A stretch of DNA of 64,000 nt from Arthrobacter sp. KBS0702 (GCF_005937985.2 NZ_CP042172.1:930001-994000), one strand, 5' to 3'; shown: positions 7,964 to 18,297, counted from the first letter of the stretch. Numbers and translations: made by a program. Notes: a model not told the origin generated them from the sequence alone.

Positions 7964-9344
7964 AGTAAACAAGCCCCGCCACGCGGCTGAACCGGACCCG
8001 GCCCACACCCCGGACACCGAGGCCCCGGACACCGAGGCCCCGGCGGCCGACGCCACCACCGCCACCTCGCTGGACACGGCCGGCGGCGCCATGCGTCCCT
8101 CCGCCGTCCCGGTCTCCGCCCAGAGCGGGACCGTCCCCGGCGGCCCCGACTCGCTGCTGCGCAAGATCTTCACCGGCAGCGGCATGGTTTCCGTACTGGC
8201 CGTGCTGCTCGCGCTGATCCTGGGCGGCCTGCTGATCGCCAGCACGGACAAGGAGGTCAGCGCGAGCGCCGGCTACCTCTTCGCCCGGCCCAGCGACTTC
8301 TTCTCCGCCGTCTGGTCCGCCGCCACGCGCTCCTACGTGGCGTTGTTCCAAGGCTCCGTGTTCAACCCGCGCGGCACCGGCGTGGCCGGGCAGTTCGCCC
8401 CGTTGATGGAAACCCTCACCATCGCCACCCCGCTGATCACCGCAGGCCTCGGCGTCGCCCTTGCCTTCCGCGCCGGGCTGTTCAACATCGGCGCGCAGGG
8501 CCAGATCATCATGGCCGGCATCCTCGCCTCGTGGGTCGGCTTCGCGCTGCACCTGCCGATGGGGCTGCACCTGCTGCTGGTCCTGGTGGCCGGCATCGTC
8601 GGCGGCGCCCTCTGGGCCGGACTGGTCGGGTTCCTCAAGGCCCGCACCGGCGCCCACGAGGTGATCCTGACGATCATGTTCAACTACATCGCGCTCTACT
8701 TCCTGCGCTACCTGCTCAACACCCCGGCCTTCCAGCGGCCCGGCGAGACCAACCCGATTTCGCCGATCCTGGATCCCAGCGCCATCTACCCGCAGATCCT
8801 GGGCACCCAGTACCGGCTGCACCTCGGCTTCCTCCTGGCGATCGCCGCGACGGTGTTCGTCTGGTGGGTGCTGAACCGCTCGACGATCGGCTTCGAATTC
8901 CGGGCCGTCGGCGCCAACCCGAAGGCCGCCCTCACCGCCGGCATCAACGTCCCCCGCGCCACCATCCTGGTGATGGCGATCGCGGGAGCCCTGGCCGGCA
9001 TGTCCGGCGTGGCCCAGGTGGCCGGCACCGAGAAGGTCCTCACCGACGGCGTCGCTGCCACCTACGGTTTTGACGCCATTACGGTCGCGCTGCTGGGACG
9101 GTCGACGCCGTGGGGCACCTTCGCCGCCGGCCTGCTGTTCGGCGCCTTCCGCGCCGGCGCCGTCCAGATGCAGATCCAGACCGGGACCCCGATCGACATC
9201 GTGCTGGTGGTCCAGTCGCTGATCGTGCTGTTCATCGCCGCGCCCCCGCTGGTGCGCGCGGTGTTCGGCCTGAACCCGCGCAAGAAGAAGGCCGCCAAGG
9301 CCGCCAAGTCCAAGCAGGCAGCAACCACCGGAGCAGCAGCATGA
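7956..9344 (+). CDS. Nucleoside ABC transporter permease 1
   Basis: A 462-residue inner-membrane permease of the BPD_transp_2 (LivM/RbsC-like) family used by BMP-type nucleoside importers. The first 65 or so residues are a cytoplasmic Pro/Glu/Ala-rich stretch with a repeated DTEAP motif, followed by about nine hydrophobic segments. FRAGLFNIGAQGQIIMAG is the usual permease motif of this family. AGGAG precedes the ATG, and the gene overlaps its neighbours on both sides, indicating translational coupling. Confidence 0.9.
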   Translation: MTEVNKPRHAAEPDPAHTPDTEAPDTEAPAADATTATSLDTAGGAMRPSAVPVSAQSGTVPGGPDSLLRKIFTGSGMVSVLAVLLALILGGLLIASTDKEVSASAGYLFARPSDFFSAVWSAATRSYVALFQGSVFNPRGTGVAGQFAPLMETLTIATPLITAGLGVALAFRAGLFNIGAQGQIIMAGILASWVGFALHLPMGLHLLLVLVAGIVGGALWAGLVGFLKARTGAHEVILTIMFNYIALYFLRYLLNTPAFQRPGETNPISPILDPSAIYPQILGTQYRLHLGFLLAIAATVFVWWVLNRSTIGFEFRAVGANPKAALTAGINVPRATILVMAIAGALAGMSGVAQVAGTEKVLTDGVAATYGFDAITVALLGRSTPWGTFAAGLLFGAFRAGAVQMQIQTGTPIDIVLVVQSLIVLFIAAPPLVRAVFGLNPRKKKAAKAAKSKQAATTGAAA

Positions 9345-10678
9345 GCACAACAGCAACCTCGCCCCAGCCGGGACAGCAGCCTGCACCCCGGCCAGACGAA
9401 AAGCCGTCGGCCACCAACCACAAGCGGGCCGTGACCGCCAAGCCCGTGACCTGGAAGATCCCCGTCACCCTGCTGGTCCTGGCGGTTGTGGCGTTCATCT
9501 TCTTCGGGCTGATGGGCCCGCACCAGACCGCCAAGTTCGGCATCTCCACCGCCAGCGACTTCTTTCAGCTGCCGGCGCTGGAGGTTCCGGCCTTCCTCGG
9601 CGGCATCGTCCTCTCGGTGCTGATGCTGGCCCTGGCCGGCTACGCCGTCTTCCTCAAGACCCGCAACCACAAGGCCCCGGCCTGGGTCCCGGTCGCGTTC
9701 ATTGTCCTGTTCGTCGCCGCGTTCCTGATCTGGGTGGTCGGCGGAGCCCGCACCACCAACATCTCGCTGGCCGGACTGATCGCGGGCTCGGTGACCCTCG
9801 CCGTGCCGCTGGTGTTCGGCTCGCTCTCCGGCGTGCTCTGCGAACGTGTCGGCGTCGTGAACATCGCCATCGAAGGCCAGCTCCTGGGCGGCGCCTTTAC
9901 GGCCGCGATCATCGCCACACTGACGCACAACCCCTTCCTGGGCCTGCTGGCCGCGGCCGTGGCCGGGGCGCTTGTGTCCATGGTCCTGGCCCTGTTCAGC
10001 ATCAAATACGTGGTCAACCAGATCATCGTCGGCGTCGTGCTCAACGTCCTCGTCTCCGGAGTCACCGGCTTCCTGTTCAGCACCGTCATGCAGGCGGACA
10101 AGGCCAAGTTCAACTCGCCGGAGCACCTTGACCCGATCACCATCCCCGTCCTGGGCGACATTCCGCTGATCGGGCCGATCCTGTTCAAGCAGTCCCTGAT
10201 CGGCTACCTGATGTACATCGCCGTGATCGTGGTCTGGGTGGGGCTGTTCAAGACCAAGTGGGGCCTGCGGGTCCGTGCCGTCGGCGAACACCCCCAGGCA
10301 GCCGACACGATGGGCATCAAGGTCAACGCCACACGCTTCTGGAATGTCACCCTCGGCGGCGCCATCGCCGGCATCGGCGGCTCCTTCTTCACCCTCGTCG
10401 CGATCGACAGCTTCACCAAGGAGATCTCCGGCGGCCGAGGCTTCATCGCCCTGGCCGCCCTGATCTTCGGCCGCTGGAACCCGATCGGCGCCTTCTTCGC
10501 AGCCCTGCTGTTCGGCTTCGCGGACAACCTGCAGAGCATCGTGACGATCATCGGCACCCCGGTCCCGAGCCAGTTCATGGCGATGCTTCCGTACCTCGTG
10601 ACCGTGCTCGCCGTCGCCGGCCTTGTCGGCCGCTCCCGGCCGCCGGCGGCCAGCGGCATTCCGTACGTCAAGGGCTGA
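9341..10678 (+). CDS. Nucleoside ABC transporter permease 2
   Basis: A 445-residue membrane partner of permease 1, also of the BPD_transp_2 family. After a Pro/Gln-rich N-terminus of about 35 residues come multiple hydrophobic helices; ERVGVVNIAIEGQLLGG is the family motif. ATG 9341 overlaps the previous TGA (ATGA) and GGAG lies upstream. It is followed within 2 nt by cytidine deaminase, linking uptake with catabolism. Confidence 0.9.
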   Translation: MSTTATSPQPGQQPAPRPDEKPSATNHKRAVTAKPVTWKIPVTLLVLAVVAFIFFGLMGPHQTAKFGISTASDFFQLPALEVPAFLGGIVLSVLMLALAGYAVFLKTRNHKAPAWVPVAFIVLFVAAFLIWVVGGARTTNISLAGLIAGSVTLAVPLVFGSLSGVLCERVGVVNIAIEGQLLGGAFTAAIIATLTHNPFLGLLAAAVAGALVSMVLALFSIKYVVNQIIVGVVLNVLVSGVTGFLFSTVMQADKAKFNSPEHLDPITIPVLGDIPLIGPILFKQSLIGYLMYIAVIVVWVGLFKTKWGLRVRAVGEHPQAADTMGIKVNATRFWNVTLGGAIAGIGGSFFTLVAIDSFTKEISGGRGFIALAALIFGRWNPIGAFFAALLFGFADNLQSIVTIIGTPVPSQFMAMLPYLVTVLAVAGLVGRSRPPAASGIPYVKG

Positions 10679-10680
10679 CG

Positions 10681-11106
10681 ATGACGGAGAACCTGGCAGC
10701 AGGCACGGCCGCCGCCGTCGACTGGGCCGCCCTCGAGGAGGCGGCCGTCGCGGCGATGGAAAACGCCTACGCGCCGTATTCGAAGTTCGCGGTGGGGGCG
10801 GCTGCCCTCACCGCGGACGGCCGGATCGTCAGCGGCTGCAACGTCGAAAACGCCAGCTACGGGCTCACGCTGTGCGCCGAGTGCGCGCTGGTGGGCAACC
10901 TTCACATGACCGGAGGCGGCCTCTTGCGCGCCTTCTACTGCGTCGACGCGCACGGCAACGTGCTGATGCCGTGCGGCCGGTGCCGCCAACTGCTCTACGA
11001 ATTCCGGGCCCCGGACATGGAGCTCATGACCACACAGGGCATCAAGACGATGGACCAGGTGCTCCCCGACGCATTTGGCCCCCAACACCTGGAGGAAACC
11101 CGGTGA
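10681..11106 (+). CDS. cdd: Cytidine deaminase
   Basis: A 141-residue homotetramer-type enzyme that deaminates cytidine and deoxycytidine to uridine and deoxyuridine. The zinc site is complete: C65-A-E67 in LCAEC, and C98 and C101 in MPCGRCRQ. FAVGAAAL and GCNVENASYG bind substrate. Its stop overlaps the next start (GTGA). Located between nucleoside permeases and thymidine phosphorylase, it acts on imported pyrimidine nucleosides. Confidence 0.95.
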   Translation: MTENLAAGTAAAVDWAALEEAAVAAMENAYAPYSKFAVGAAALTADGRIVSGCNVENASYGLTLCAECALVGNLHMTGGGLLRAFYCVDAHGNVLMPCGRCRQLLYEFRAPDMELMTTQGIKTMDQVLPDAFGPQHLEETR

Positions 11107-12425
11107 CCCAGAACACCAGCAACAGTGAAGCGTTCGACGCCGTCGACATCATCCGCATCAAGCGGGACAAGGGTGTACTCAGCCCCGCCCAGATCGACTG
11201 GACGATCGACGCCTACACCCGTGGCGCCATCGCCGACGAACAGATGGCGGCACTGAACATGGCCATTCTGCTCAACGGCATGGACCGCGCCGAGATTTCG
11301 CGTTGGACCGCGGCGATGATCGCCTCCGGCGAGCGGATGGACTTCTCCAGCCTGCGCCGGCCCGACGGCGGCGTGAAGGCCACTTCGGACAAGCACTCCA
11401 CCGGCGGCGTGGGGGACAAGATCACCCTGCCGCTGGCCCCGCTGGTGGCGGTCTTCGGCGTCGCCGTGCCGCAGCTCTCCGGCCGAGGCCTCGGCCACAC
11501 CGGCGGCACCCTGGACAAGCTTGAGGCCATCCCCGGCTGGCGCGCAGCGCTGAGCAACGAGGAAATGCTGGCCCAGCTGCAGGACGTGGGCGCCGTGATC
11601 TGCGCCGCCGGCGCCGGACTGGCGCCGGCCGACAAGAAGCTCTACGCCCTGCGCGACGTCACCGGCACGGTCGAGGCCATCCCGCTCATTGCCTCCTCGA
11701 TCATGAGCAAGAAGATCGCCGAGGGCACCGGATCACTGGTCCTGGACGTCAAGGTGGGCAGCGGCGCCTTCATGAAGGACGAGGCGCGCGCCCGCGAGCT
11801 GGCCGAGACCATGGTGGCCCTGGGCAAGGACGCCGGCGTTAACACGGTGGCCCTGCTGACCAACATGAACACGCCGCTGGGCCTCACCGCGGGCAACGCG
11901 ATCGAGGTCGAGGAATCCGTGGAGGTCCTTGCCGGCGGGGGACCGGAGGACGTCGTCGAACTCACCGTCCGGCTGGCCGAGGAGATGCTGGCCTGCGCCG
12001 GCGTCCACGACGCCGATCCGCGCGCCGCCCTCAAGGACGGCCGCGCCATGGACGTCTGGAACCGGATGATCGAGGCCCAGGGCGGCGACCCGCGCGCCAA
12101 GCTGCCGGTCGCCAAGGAATCCGAGACCATCTACGCCCAGGCCGACGGTGTGCTGGTGGAACTCGACGCGATGGCCGTCGGCGTCGCCGCCTGGCGCCTC
12201 GGAGCCGGCCGCGCCCGCAAGGAGGACCAGGTCCAGGCCGGTGCCGGTGTGCGGATGCACGCCAAGCCGGGCGCCACCGTCCGCGCCGGGGAACCCCTGA
12301 TGACCCTGCTGACGGACACCCCGGAGAAGTTCGGCCGGGCGAAGGAAGCGCTCGAACACGCCGCCGTGATCGCTCCGGAAGGCTCCCGACCGGCGCAGCA
12401 GCTTATCATCGACCGCATCGCCTAA
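11103..12425 (+). CDS. deoA: Thymidine/pyrimidine nucleoside phosphorylase
   Basis: A 440-residue phosphorylase that splits thymidine or uridine with phosphate into base and (deoxy)ribose-1-phosphate. It has the family signature SGRGLGHTGGTLDKLEAIPG at about 128-147, and KHSTGGVGDK and VGSGAFMK for phosphate and sugar binding. The C-terminal domain fits the three-domain NP-II fold. GTG 11103 is coupled to cdd and has GGAGG about 7 nt upstream. It closes the nucleoside import/salvage operon and is followed by a long hairpin. Confidence 0.94.
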   Translation: MTQNTSNSEAFDAVDIIRIKRDKGVLSPAQIDWTIDAYTRGAIADEQMAALNMAILLNGMDRAEISRWTAAMIASGERMDFSSLRRPDGGVKATSDKHSTGGVGDKITLPLAPLVAVFGVAVPQLSGRGLGHTGGTLDKLEAIPGWRAALSNEEMLAQLQDVGAVICAAGAGLAPADKKLYALRDVTGTVEAIPLIASSIMSKKIAEGTGSLVLDVKVGSGAFMKDEARARELAETMVALGKDAGVNTVALLTNMNTPLGLTAGNAIEVEESVEVLAGGGPEDVVELTVRLAEEMLACAGVHDADPRAALKDGRAMDVWNRMIEAQGGDPRAKLPVAKESETIYAQADGVLVELDAMAVGVAAWRLGAGRARKEDQVQAGAGVRMHAKPGATVRAGEPLMTLLTDTPEKFGRAKEALEHAAVIAPEGSRPAQQLIIDRIA

Positions 12426-12432
12426 GGCCCCT

Positions 12433-12495
12433 CGTTGCCCTATCACTTATGGCTGCTCTGACCCTGGTTTAGCAGCCACAAGTGATAGGGCAACG
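12433..12495. repeat. Long palindrome after deoA
   Basis: CGTTGCCCTATCACTT pairs perfectly with AAGTGATAGGGCAACG; after one mismatch TGGCTGCT pairs with AGCAGCCA, leaving a 13-nt loop. The stem is about 25 bp. No T-run follows. It is unrelated in sequence to the GCGCGAACGTACACTT family and may belong to another dispersed repeat class; only one copy is in the window. Confidence 0.8.
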
Positions 12496-12568
12496 GGCCG
12501 CGGCGGGGCAGTACACTGGCACCACAGCATTCCGGGAGAAACCGGGTCCCGCCGTGCGTTAGGAAACC

Positions 12569-13219
12569 GTGCAGGCAATTAACGACTTCATCCTGGCCGC
12601 AGCGGGCCAACCCTGGGTCTTGTTCCTAGTGTTCGCCTGCTGCGTGATCGACGGCTTTTTTCCGCCGGTTCCCAGCGAGTCGGTGGTGGTCGGCCTGGCC
12701 GCCGTCGCCGCGACCGCCGATGTGCCCAACCCGGTCCTGCTGATCGTCGTGGCGGCCGCCGGCGCATTCTCCGGGGACAACATTGCCTACCTGATGGGGC
12801 GCGCCACCGGAACCACGCGCTGGAAGTGGATGCGCGGGCACCGGGCTCAACGGGCTTTCGGCTGGGCGGCGCGCGAGCTCCGGAAGCGGCCGGCCTCGCT
12901 GATTATGGTGGCGCGGTTCGTCCCGATCGGTCGGGTGGCCGTCAACCTGACCGCCGGTGCCACCCATTATGCGCAGTCCTACTTTGTCGGGCTGACCGTG
13001 CTCTCCGCGGTGCTGTGGTCCAGCTATTCGGTGGCCGTCGGCCTGTTCTTCGGCCAATGGTTCGACGACAACCACCTGCTGGGCGCCACGATCGCGATTA
13101 TCTGCGCGATCGTCCTCGGTATTGCCGTCGACGTCGCCCTCAGCAGGCTGCGCGGCAGGCTGCCAAAGGAGGTCGTCCTGGACGACCGGAACCAGCCCGC
13201 GCCGCCGACGGACGGCTAA
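12569..13219 (+). CDS. DedA family membrane protein 1
   Basis: A 216-residue integral membrane protein of the DedA/VTT superfamily, thought to move or flip polyprenyl or phospholipid carriers and support envelope homeostasis. It has five or so hydrophobic segments, the FxxxRFVPIGRVAVNLTAG-type motif with the conserved Arg, and AGAFSGDNIAYLMGR. The GTG start follows AGGAAACC; TACACT near 12513 could be the -10 of a transcript with a leader of about 50 nt. A second DedA gene follows. Confidence 0.85.
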   Translation: MQAINDFILAAAGQPWVLFLVFACCVIDGFFPPVPSESVVVGLAAVAATADVPNPVLLIVVAAAGAFSGDNIAYLMGRATGTTRWKWMRGHRAQRAFGWAARELRKRPASLIMVARFVPIGRVAVNLTAGATHYAQSYFVGLTVLSAVLWSSYSVAVGLFFGQWFDDNHLLGATIAIICAIVLGIAVDVALSRLRGRLPKEVVLDDRNQPAPPTDG

Positions 13220-13394
13220 GGGCCGCCCGGAGCGCCACGGCGGGAAACATCGGACCGGCCGCGTAGCGCGAGACCCCCCGACCGTGGGACACTGGGATGC
13301 GATTCACGTCACGTCCGTGCCGTAGGCCCGCCAGTGCCAGCCCGTCCATTCCGGGTACGTCCCGACCCTTTCAGTTTCTAGGAGCACAGCCCGC

Positions 13395-14078
13395 GTGGAG
13401 TTCATTAATGAGGCCGTGCTCCATGCAGCCGGCCAGTGGTGGATTTACCCCCTCCTGCTGGCGTTTTTCTTCGTCGACGGCTTCGCCATGGTGGTCCCCA
13501 GTGAGACGCTGATCGTGGCCCTCGCCGCGTACTCTCGGCACAGTGGGCAGCCCAACCTCTGGCTCCTCGGACTCACGGCGCTGCTTGGCGCCATCGCCGG
13601 GGACAATATGGCTTACCTGCTCGGCCGCAAGATCGGCCTCGAGCGGTTCCGCTGGATGCGCAAGCCCAAGGTGCAACGAGTCTTCGGCTGGGCCCGCTAC
13701 GAACTCGAAAAACGCGGCGCCGTGCTCATCTTCACCGCCCGCTACATCCCCTGGGGCCGCGTGGCCGTCAACTACGTCGCCGGCACCACTGGATTCCCGC
13801 ACCGCAGGTTCTTCGTCCTGGACGCCTTTGCGTGCTTTACGTGGGTCATCTACTCGCTCGGGATCGGTCTGCTCGCCAGCTCCTTCCCCTGGCTGCACCA
13901 CAACCCGCTGCTGAGCGCCGGCATCGCCGTCGTCTTCGCAATCGTCTTGGGCGTCGGCGTCGATCACGCCCTGCGCTGGTGGCACAAACGCCTGGGCCGG
14001 CGCGATGAAGCCGCCGCGGCGGAAGTTCCGACTTCGGACTCCGCCCGGTCCGCAGAGACCGACGCCTCCCGCAAGTAG
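13395..14078 (+). CDS. DedA family membrane protein 2
   Basis: A 227-residue DedA/VTT protein, paralogous to the one just upstream. It carries FFVDGFAMVVPSETL, AIAGDNMAYLLGRK and the conserved ARYIPWGRVAVNYVAG motif, with several membrane segments and a charged C-terminal tail. AGGAG lies 9 nt before the GTG. The 175-bp gap from DedA 1 has no clear terminator, so the two could be co-expressed. Tandem copies suggest divided substrate or condition use, which is inference. Confidence 0.85.
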   Translation: MEFINEAVLHAAGQWWIYPLLLAFFFVDGFAMVVPSETLIVALAAYSRHSGQPNLWLLGLTALLGAIAGDNMAYLLGRKIGLERFRWMRKPKVQRVFGWARYELEKRGAVLIFTARYIPWGRVAVNYVAGTTGFPHRRFFVLDAFACFTWVIYSLGIGLLASSFPWLHHNPLLSAGIAVVFAIVLGVGVDHALRWWHKRLGRRDEAAAAEVPTSDSARSAETDASRK

Positions 14079-14098
14079 CGCACGGCGCCGTCCGACCC

Positions 14099-14111
14099 TA
14101 TGGTGGGAACG
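14099..14111 (+). promoter_or_regulatory. -10 element, leaderless adenosine deaminase gene
   Basis: TATGGT at 14099-14104 is 6 nt before GTG 14111, and no ribosome binding site is present. Confidence 0.55.
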
Positions 14112-15283
14112 TGACTGAGACTATTCCTGACGCTGCCCCTGACCTCGAATTCGACCTGAAGGGCCTCCCCAAGGTCTCCCTTCATGACCACCTGGACGGC
14201 GGACTGCGTCCGGCCACCATCATTGAACTTGCCGAAAAAGTCGGCCACACACTGCCCTCCACCGACCCGGTCGCGCTGGGGGAGTGGTTCCGCGAATCGG
14301 CCGATTCCGGCTCCCTGGTCCGCTACCTCGAGACCTTCGACCACACCATCGCCGTGATGCAGACCAAGGAAGGCCTGTTCCGCGTCGCCAAGGAATTCGT
14401 CGAGGACCTCGCGGACGACGGCGTCGTCTACGGCGAGGTGCGCTGGGCACCCGAGCAGCACCTGCAGCAGGGCCTGTCCCTGGACGACGTCGTCGAAGCC
14501 GTCCAAGCGGGCCTGGACGCCGGCGTCGACGCCGTCGCCGAGACCGGCCGGGAAATCCAGGTCGGCCAGCTGATCACCGCCATGCGCCACGCCGACCGCG
14601 GCCAGGAGATCGCCGAACTCGCCGTCCGCCACCGCTACAAGGGCGCCGTCGGCTTCGACATCGCCGGGGCCGAGGACGGCTTCCTGCCCTCCCGCTTCAA
14701 GGACGCCTTCACCTACCTGGCCCAGCACAACTTCCCGGCCACCATCCACGCCGGAGAGGCGGCCGGCCTGGAAAGCATCCAGTCCGCCCTCGTTGACGGC
14801 CGGGCGCTGCGCCTGGGCCACGGGGTGCGGATCGCCGAGGACGTCACCGTCGAGTTCGAGGACGCCGAGTCGGCAGAGGCTGCCGCCACCGACCCGGACA
14901 GCGACGAGGTCGACGACAACATCGGCCTCGTGACCCTCGGCGAGCTCGCCAGCTGGGTCCGGGACCGCGGCATCGCGCTGGAAATCTGCCCCTCCTCCAA
15001 CCTGCAGACCGGCGCGATCGCCGGCTTCGGCGAGGGCATCGAGAGCCACCCCGTGGACATGCTCTACCAGCTCGGCTTTAACGTCACGATCAATACGGAC
15101 AACCGGCTGATGAGCGGCGTGACCCTCACGGACGAGTTCGAACTGCTGGTGGAGACTTTCGACTACGACCTGGACGACCTGCTCGAGCTGACCCTGAACG
15201 CCGCCGAAGCCGCGTTCCTGCCGCTCGAGGAGAAGGAAGCCCTGGTCGAGTACATCAACGAGGCCTACGCCGACCTTGGCTGA
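14111..15283 (+). CDS. add: Adenosine deaminase
   Basis: A 390-residue zinc enzyme converting adenosine and deoxyadenosine to inosine forms. Metal and active-site motifs are present: SLHDHLDGG near the N-terminus (the HxH pair), HAGEA near 215, CPSSNLQTG and NTDNRLMSG. It complements the upstream pyrimidine salvage genes, though two DedA genes intervene and it has its own promoter. An acidic insertion (VEFEDAESAEAAATDPDSDEVDDN) is split as residues about 253-276, longer than in classic ADA, as seen in actinobacterial forms. The 3' end overlaps mazG by 8 nt. Confidence 0.93.
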   Translation: MTETIPDAAPDLEFDLKGLPKVSLHDHLDGGLRPATIIELAEKVGHTLPSTDPVALGEWFRESADSGSLVRYLETFDHTIAVMQTKEGLFRVAKEFVEDLADDGVVYGEVRWAPEQHLQQGLSLDDVVEAVQAGLDAGVDAVAETGREIQVGQLITAMRHADRGQEIAELAVRHRYKGAVGFDIAGAEDGFLPSRFKDAFTYLAQHNFPATIHAGEAAGLESIQSALVDGRALRLGHGVRIAEDVTVEFEDAESAEAAATDPDSDEVDDNIGLVTLGELASWVRDRGIALEICPSSNLQTGAIAGFGEGIESHPVDMLYQLGFNVTINTDNRLMSGVTLTDEFELLVETFDYDLDDLLELTLNAAEAAFLPLEEKEALVEYINEAYADLG

Positions 15284-16004
15284 GGACCCCAACGCAACGG
15301 ACGCGCGGCTCGGAGAGCTGCTGCAAACAATCGCCGAGCTGCGCGTCCACTGCCCCTGGATGGGCGCCCTCAGCCACGAATCCCTCGTGGAGTACCTCCT
15401 CGAGGAGGCCCATGAGGTGGCCGAAACCATCGAGGCCGACGGCGGCGACGCCGAGCTGCAGGCCGAACTCGGCGACGTCCTGCTGCAAGTGGTGCTGCAC
15501 GCCAGGATTGCCGAGGAACGCGGCGCCTTCGACTTCCACGATGTCGCCCGGGGCCTGCGGGAGAAGATGATCCGGCGTAACCCGCACGTCTTCCGCCCCG
15601 ACGGCTCGTTGCAGGACAACTTCCCGGCCACGGTCGAGGAGATCGTGCTGAAATGGGACGCCGTGAAAAGGGCCGAGAAGCCCGGCCGCGAGCACGCCTT
15701 CGAGGGGGTTCCGGCCGCGCTTCCGGCCCTGGCCCGGGCGCAGAAGCTGCTGGACCGGGCCGAACGCGCCGGACTGCCTGTTGAACCCGGGGCCGCACCG
15801 GCGGCCGCACCGACCCCCGTACCCGCCACCGAACAGGAGCTCGGCGAGCTGCTGTTCGGCATCGTCGCGGCTGCCCGCCGCAACGGCCTGGACGCCGAAC
15901 GTGCCCTGCGCGCGGCCAACCGCCGCTTCGAGGACACTCCAAGCAGCGGCACCGGTGGCGCCGGCGGCACCGGCGCCGCGGGGCAGCGTCCGGGGGCTGG
16001 ATAG
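15276..16004 (+). CDS. mazG: MazG family nucleoside triphosphate pyrophosphohydrolase
   Basis: A 242-residue all-alpha NTP pyrophosphohydrolase that removes aberrant nucleotides. YLLEEAHEVAETIE and ELGDVLLQVVLHARIAEE give the EExxE-12-ExxD metal-binding pattern of MazG, and RKMIRRNPHVF-like and KWDAVKR segments follow. The usual CPWDxxQTHxSL segment reads CPWMGALSHESL, so the common Asp and Gln are absent. The C-terminus is Gly/Ala-rich. TTG 15276 inside the end of add is the only reasonable start, implying translational coupling. Confidence 0.85.
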   Translation: MAEDPNATDARLGELLQTIAELRVHCPWMGALSHESLVEYLLEEAHEVAETIEADGGDAELQAELGDVLLQVVLHARIAEERGAFDFHDVARGLREKMIRRNPHVFRPDGSLQDNFPATVEEIVLKWDAVKRAEKPGREHAFEGVPAALPALARAQKLLDRAERAGLPVEPGAAPAAAPTPVPATEQELGELLFGIVAAARRNGLDAERALRAANRRFEDTPSSGTGGAGGTGAAGQRPGAG

Positions 16005-16031
16005 CTTTCCGTAACTTATCCCACTCTCGAC

Positions 16032-16044
16032 TAGGCTAGAGGCG
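16032..16044 (+). promoter_or_regulatory. Candidate -10 of the enolase promoter
   Basis: TAGGCT at 16032-16037 would start transcription near 16044, leaving a leader of about 89 nt. The -35 is not convincing. Confidence 0.4.
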
Positions 16045-16069
16045 ACGAGGACGTCGGTTTTAGGCTTGA

Positions 16070-17413
<1,344 letters not shown>

Positions 17414-17429
17414 TACCCGAAAAAACCCC

Positions 17430-17475
17430 GAACCGGTGGCTATGGTGGAATGACCATGGCCACCGGTTCTGTTTT
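17430..17475 (+). terminator. Terminator after enolase
   Basis: GAACCGGTGGC pairs with GCCACCGGTTC, then ATGGT with ACCAT around a 6-nt loop, with TGTTTT downstream. Confidence 0.8.
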
Positions 17476-17524
17476 GGCCGGTCCCTCTTGGCCGGTATTT
17501 TGTTGGCCTGTTTGAAGGAGTGAC

Positions 17525-18232
17525 ATGGCAACCCGCCGTCCCAAGGTTCCCCGGGCCGCTGCCGCGGCCACGAAGTCTTCGGCCGCCGGCCGGGGGGAAG
17601 CCGACGGCGGCGACGTCATCCGGGCCGATTTCGGTGGCGCGCGGCACGGCAGCGCACCGGATACCCAAGCTGCCCGTCCCGATCACGGTCCGCAGGCACC
17701 CGGTGCCCCGACTGCCGGCCGCGCCACCGCCGGCGCAGCGGCGGGATCCGCCAGGGTCGCCGCGGGCCGGGCGGCCACAGCCGCCACAGCCAAGGCCGGC
17801 CAGTCCGGGGAATCCGCCGGGGCAGGGGAGGACGTCGATCCCGTCCCGGCCAAGGCCTTCTCCGGCCGGATGCTGGCCCTGGCCCTGGTGATGATCGCGA
17901 TCACCATCCTGCTGGCGCCGTCGGTCAAGATCTTCCTCGAAAAGCGCGCCGAAATCGCGGAGCTGGAGGCCGACATCTCGGCCAAGCAGGCGAAGCAAAC
18001 GGACCTCAAGCGACAGGTCTCGCGCTGGCAGGACCCGAACTACGTCAAGCAGCAGGCCCGCGACCGCATTAACATGGTTATGCCCGGCGAAACCGGCTAC
18101 TGGGTTTTCGGCAGCGATCTTCCTGCCGGAACGCCCGGTGCCGGTGCCGCGTCAGGAACAGCCACAGACCCCGCCAATCTGCCGTGGGTGGATTCCCTCT
18201 GGGACTCCATCAAACGGTCGGCAACAGACTAG
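17525..18232 (+). CDS. ftsB: FtsB/DivIC-type septum formation initiator
   Basis: A 235-residue bitopic divisome protein. The first 110 residues are an Ala/Gly/Arg-rich disordered cytoplasmic region, then one membrane helix at about 115-134, a coiled coil at about 136-168 (RAEIAELEADISAKQ) and a DivIC-type end with WQDPNYVKQQARDR and PGETGYWVF. FtsB links FtsL and FtsQ in the septal complex. The long N-terminal extension is typical of actinobacteria rather than of E. coli (about 103 residues). GAAGGAG is 4 nt before the ATG. Position after eno supports the call. Confidence 0.88.
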   Translation: MATRRPKVPRAAAAATKSSAAGRGEADGGDVIRADFGGARHGSAPDTQAARPDHGPQAPGAPTAGRATAGAAAGSARVAAGRAATAATAKAGQSGESAGAGEDVDPVPAKAFSGRMLALALVMIAITILLAPSVKIFLEKRAEIAELEADISAKQAKQTDLKRQVSRWQDPNYVKQQARDRINMVMPGETGYWVFGSDLPAGTPGAGAASGTATDPANLPWVDSLWDSIKRSATD

Positions 18233-18297
18233 GAGCGGCGCCCGCCGCCGATTACCGCAGGCCGGTAATCCCAACAGGGCAGGAAGGTGCCGCGCCA

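Noticed and set aside
10623..11102. A long N-terminal extension of thymidine phosphorylase
   Set aside because: It is an out-of-frame reading of cdd; GTG 11103 with GGAGG upstream gives the normal family length.
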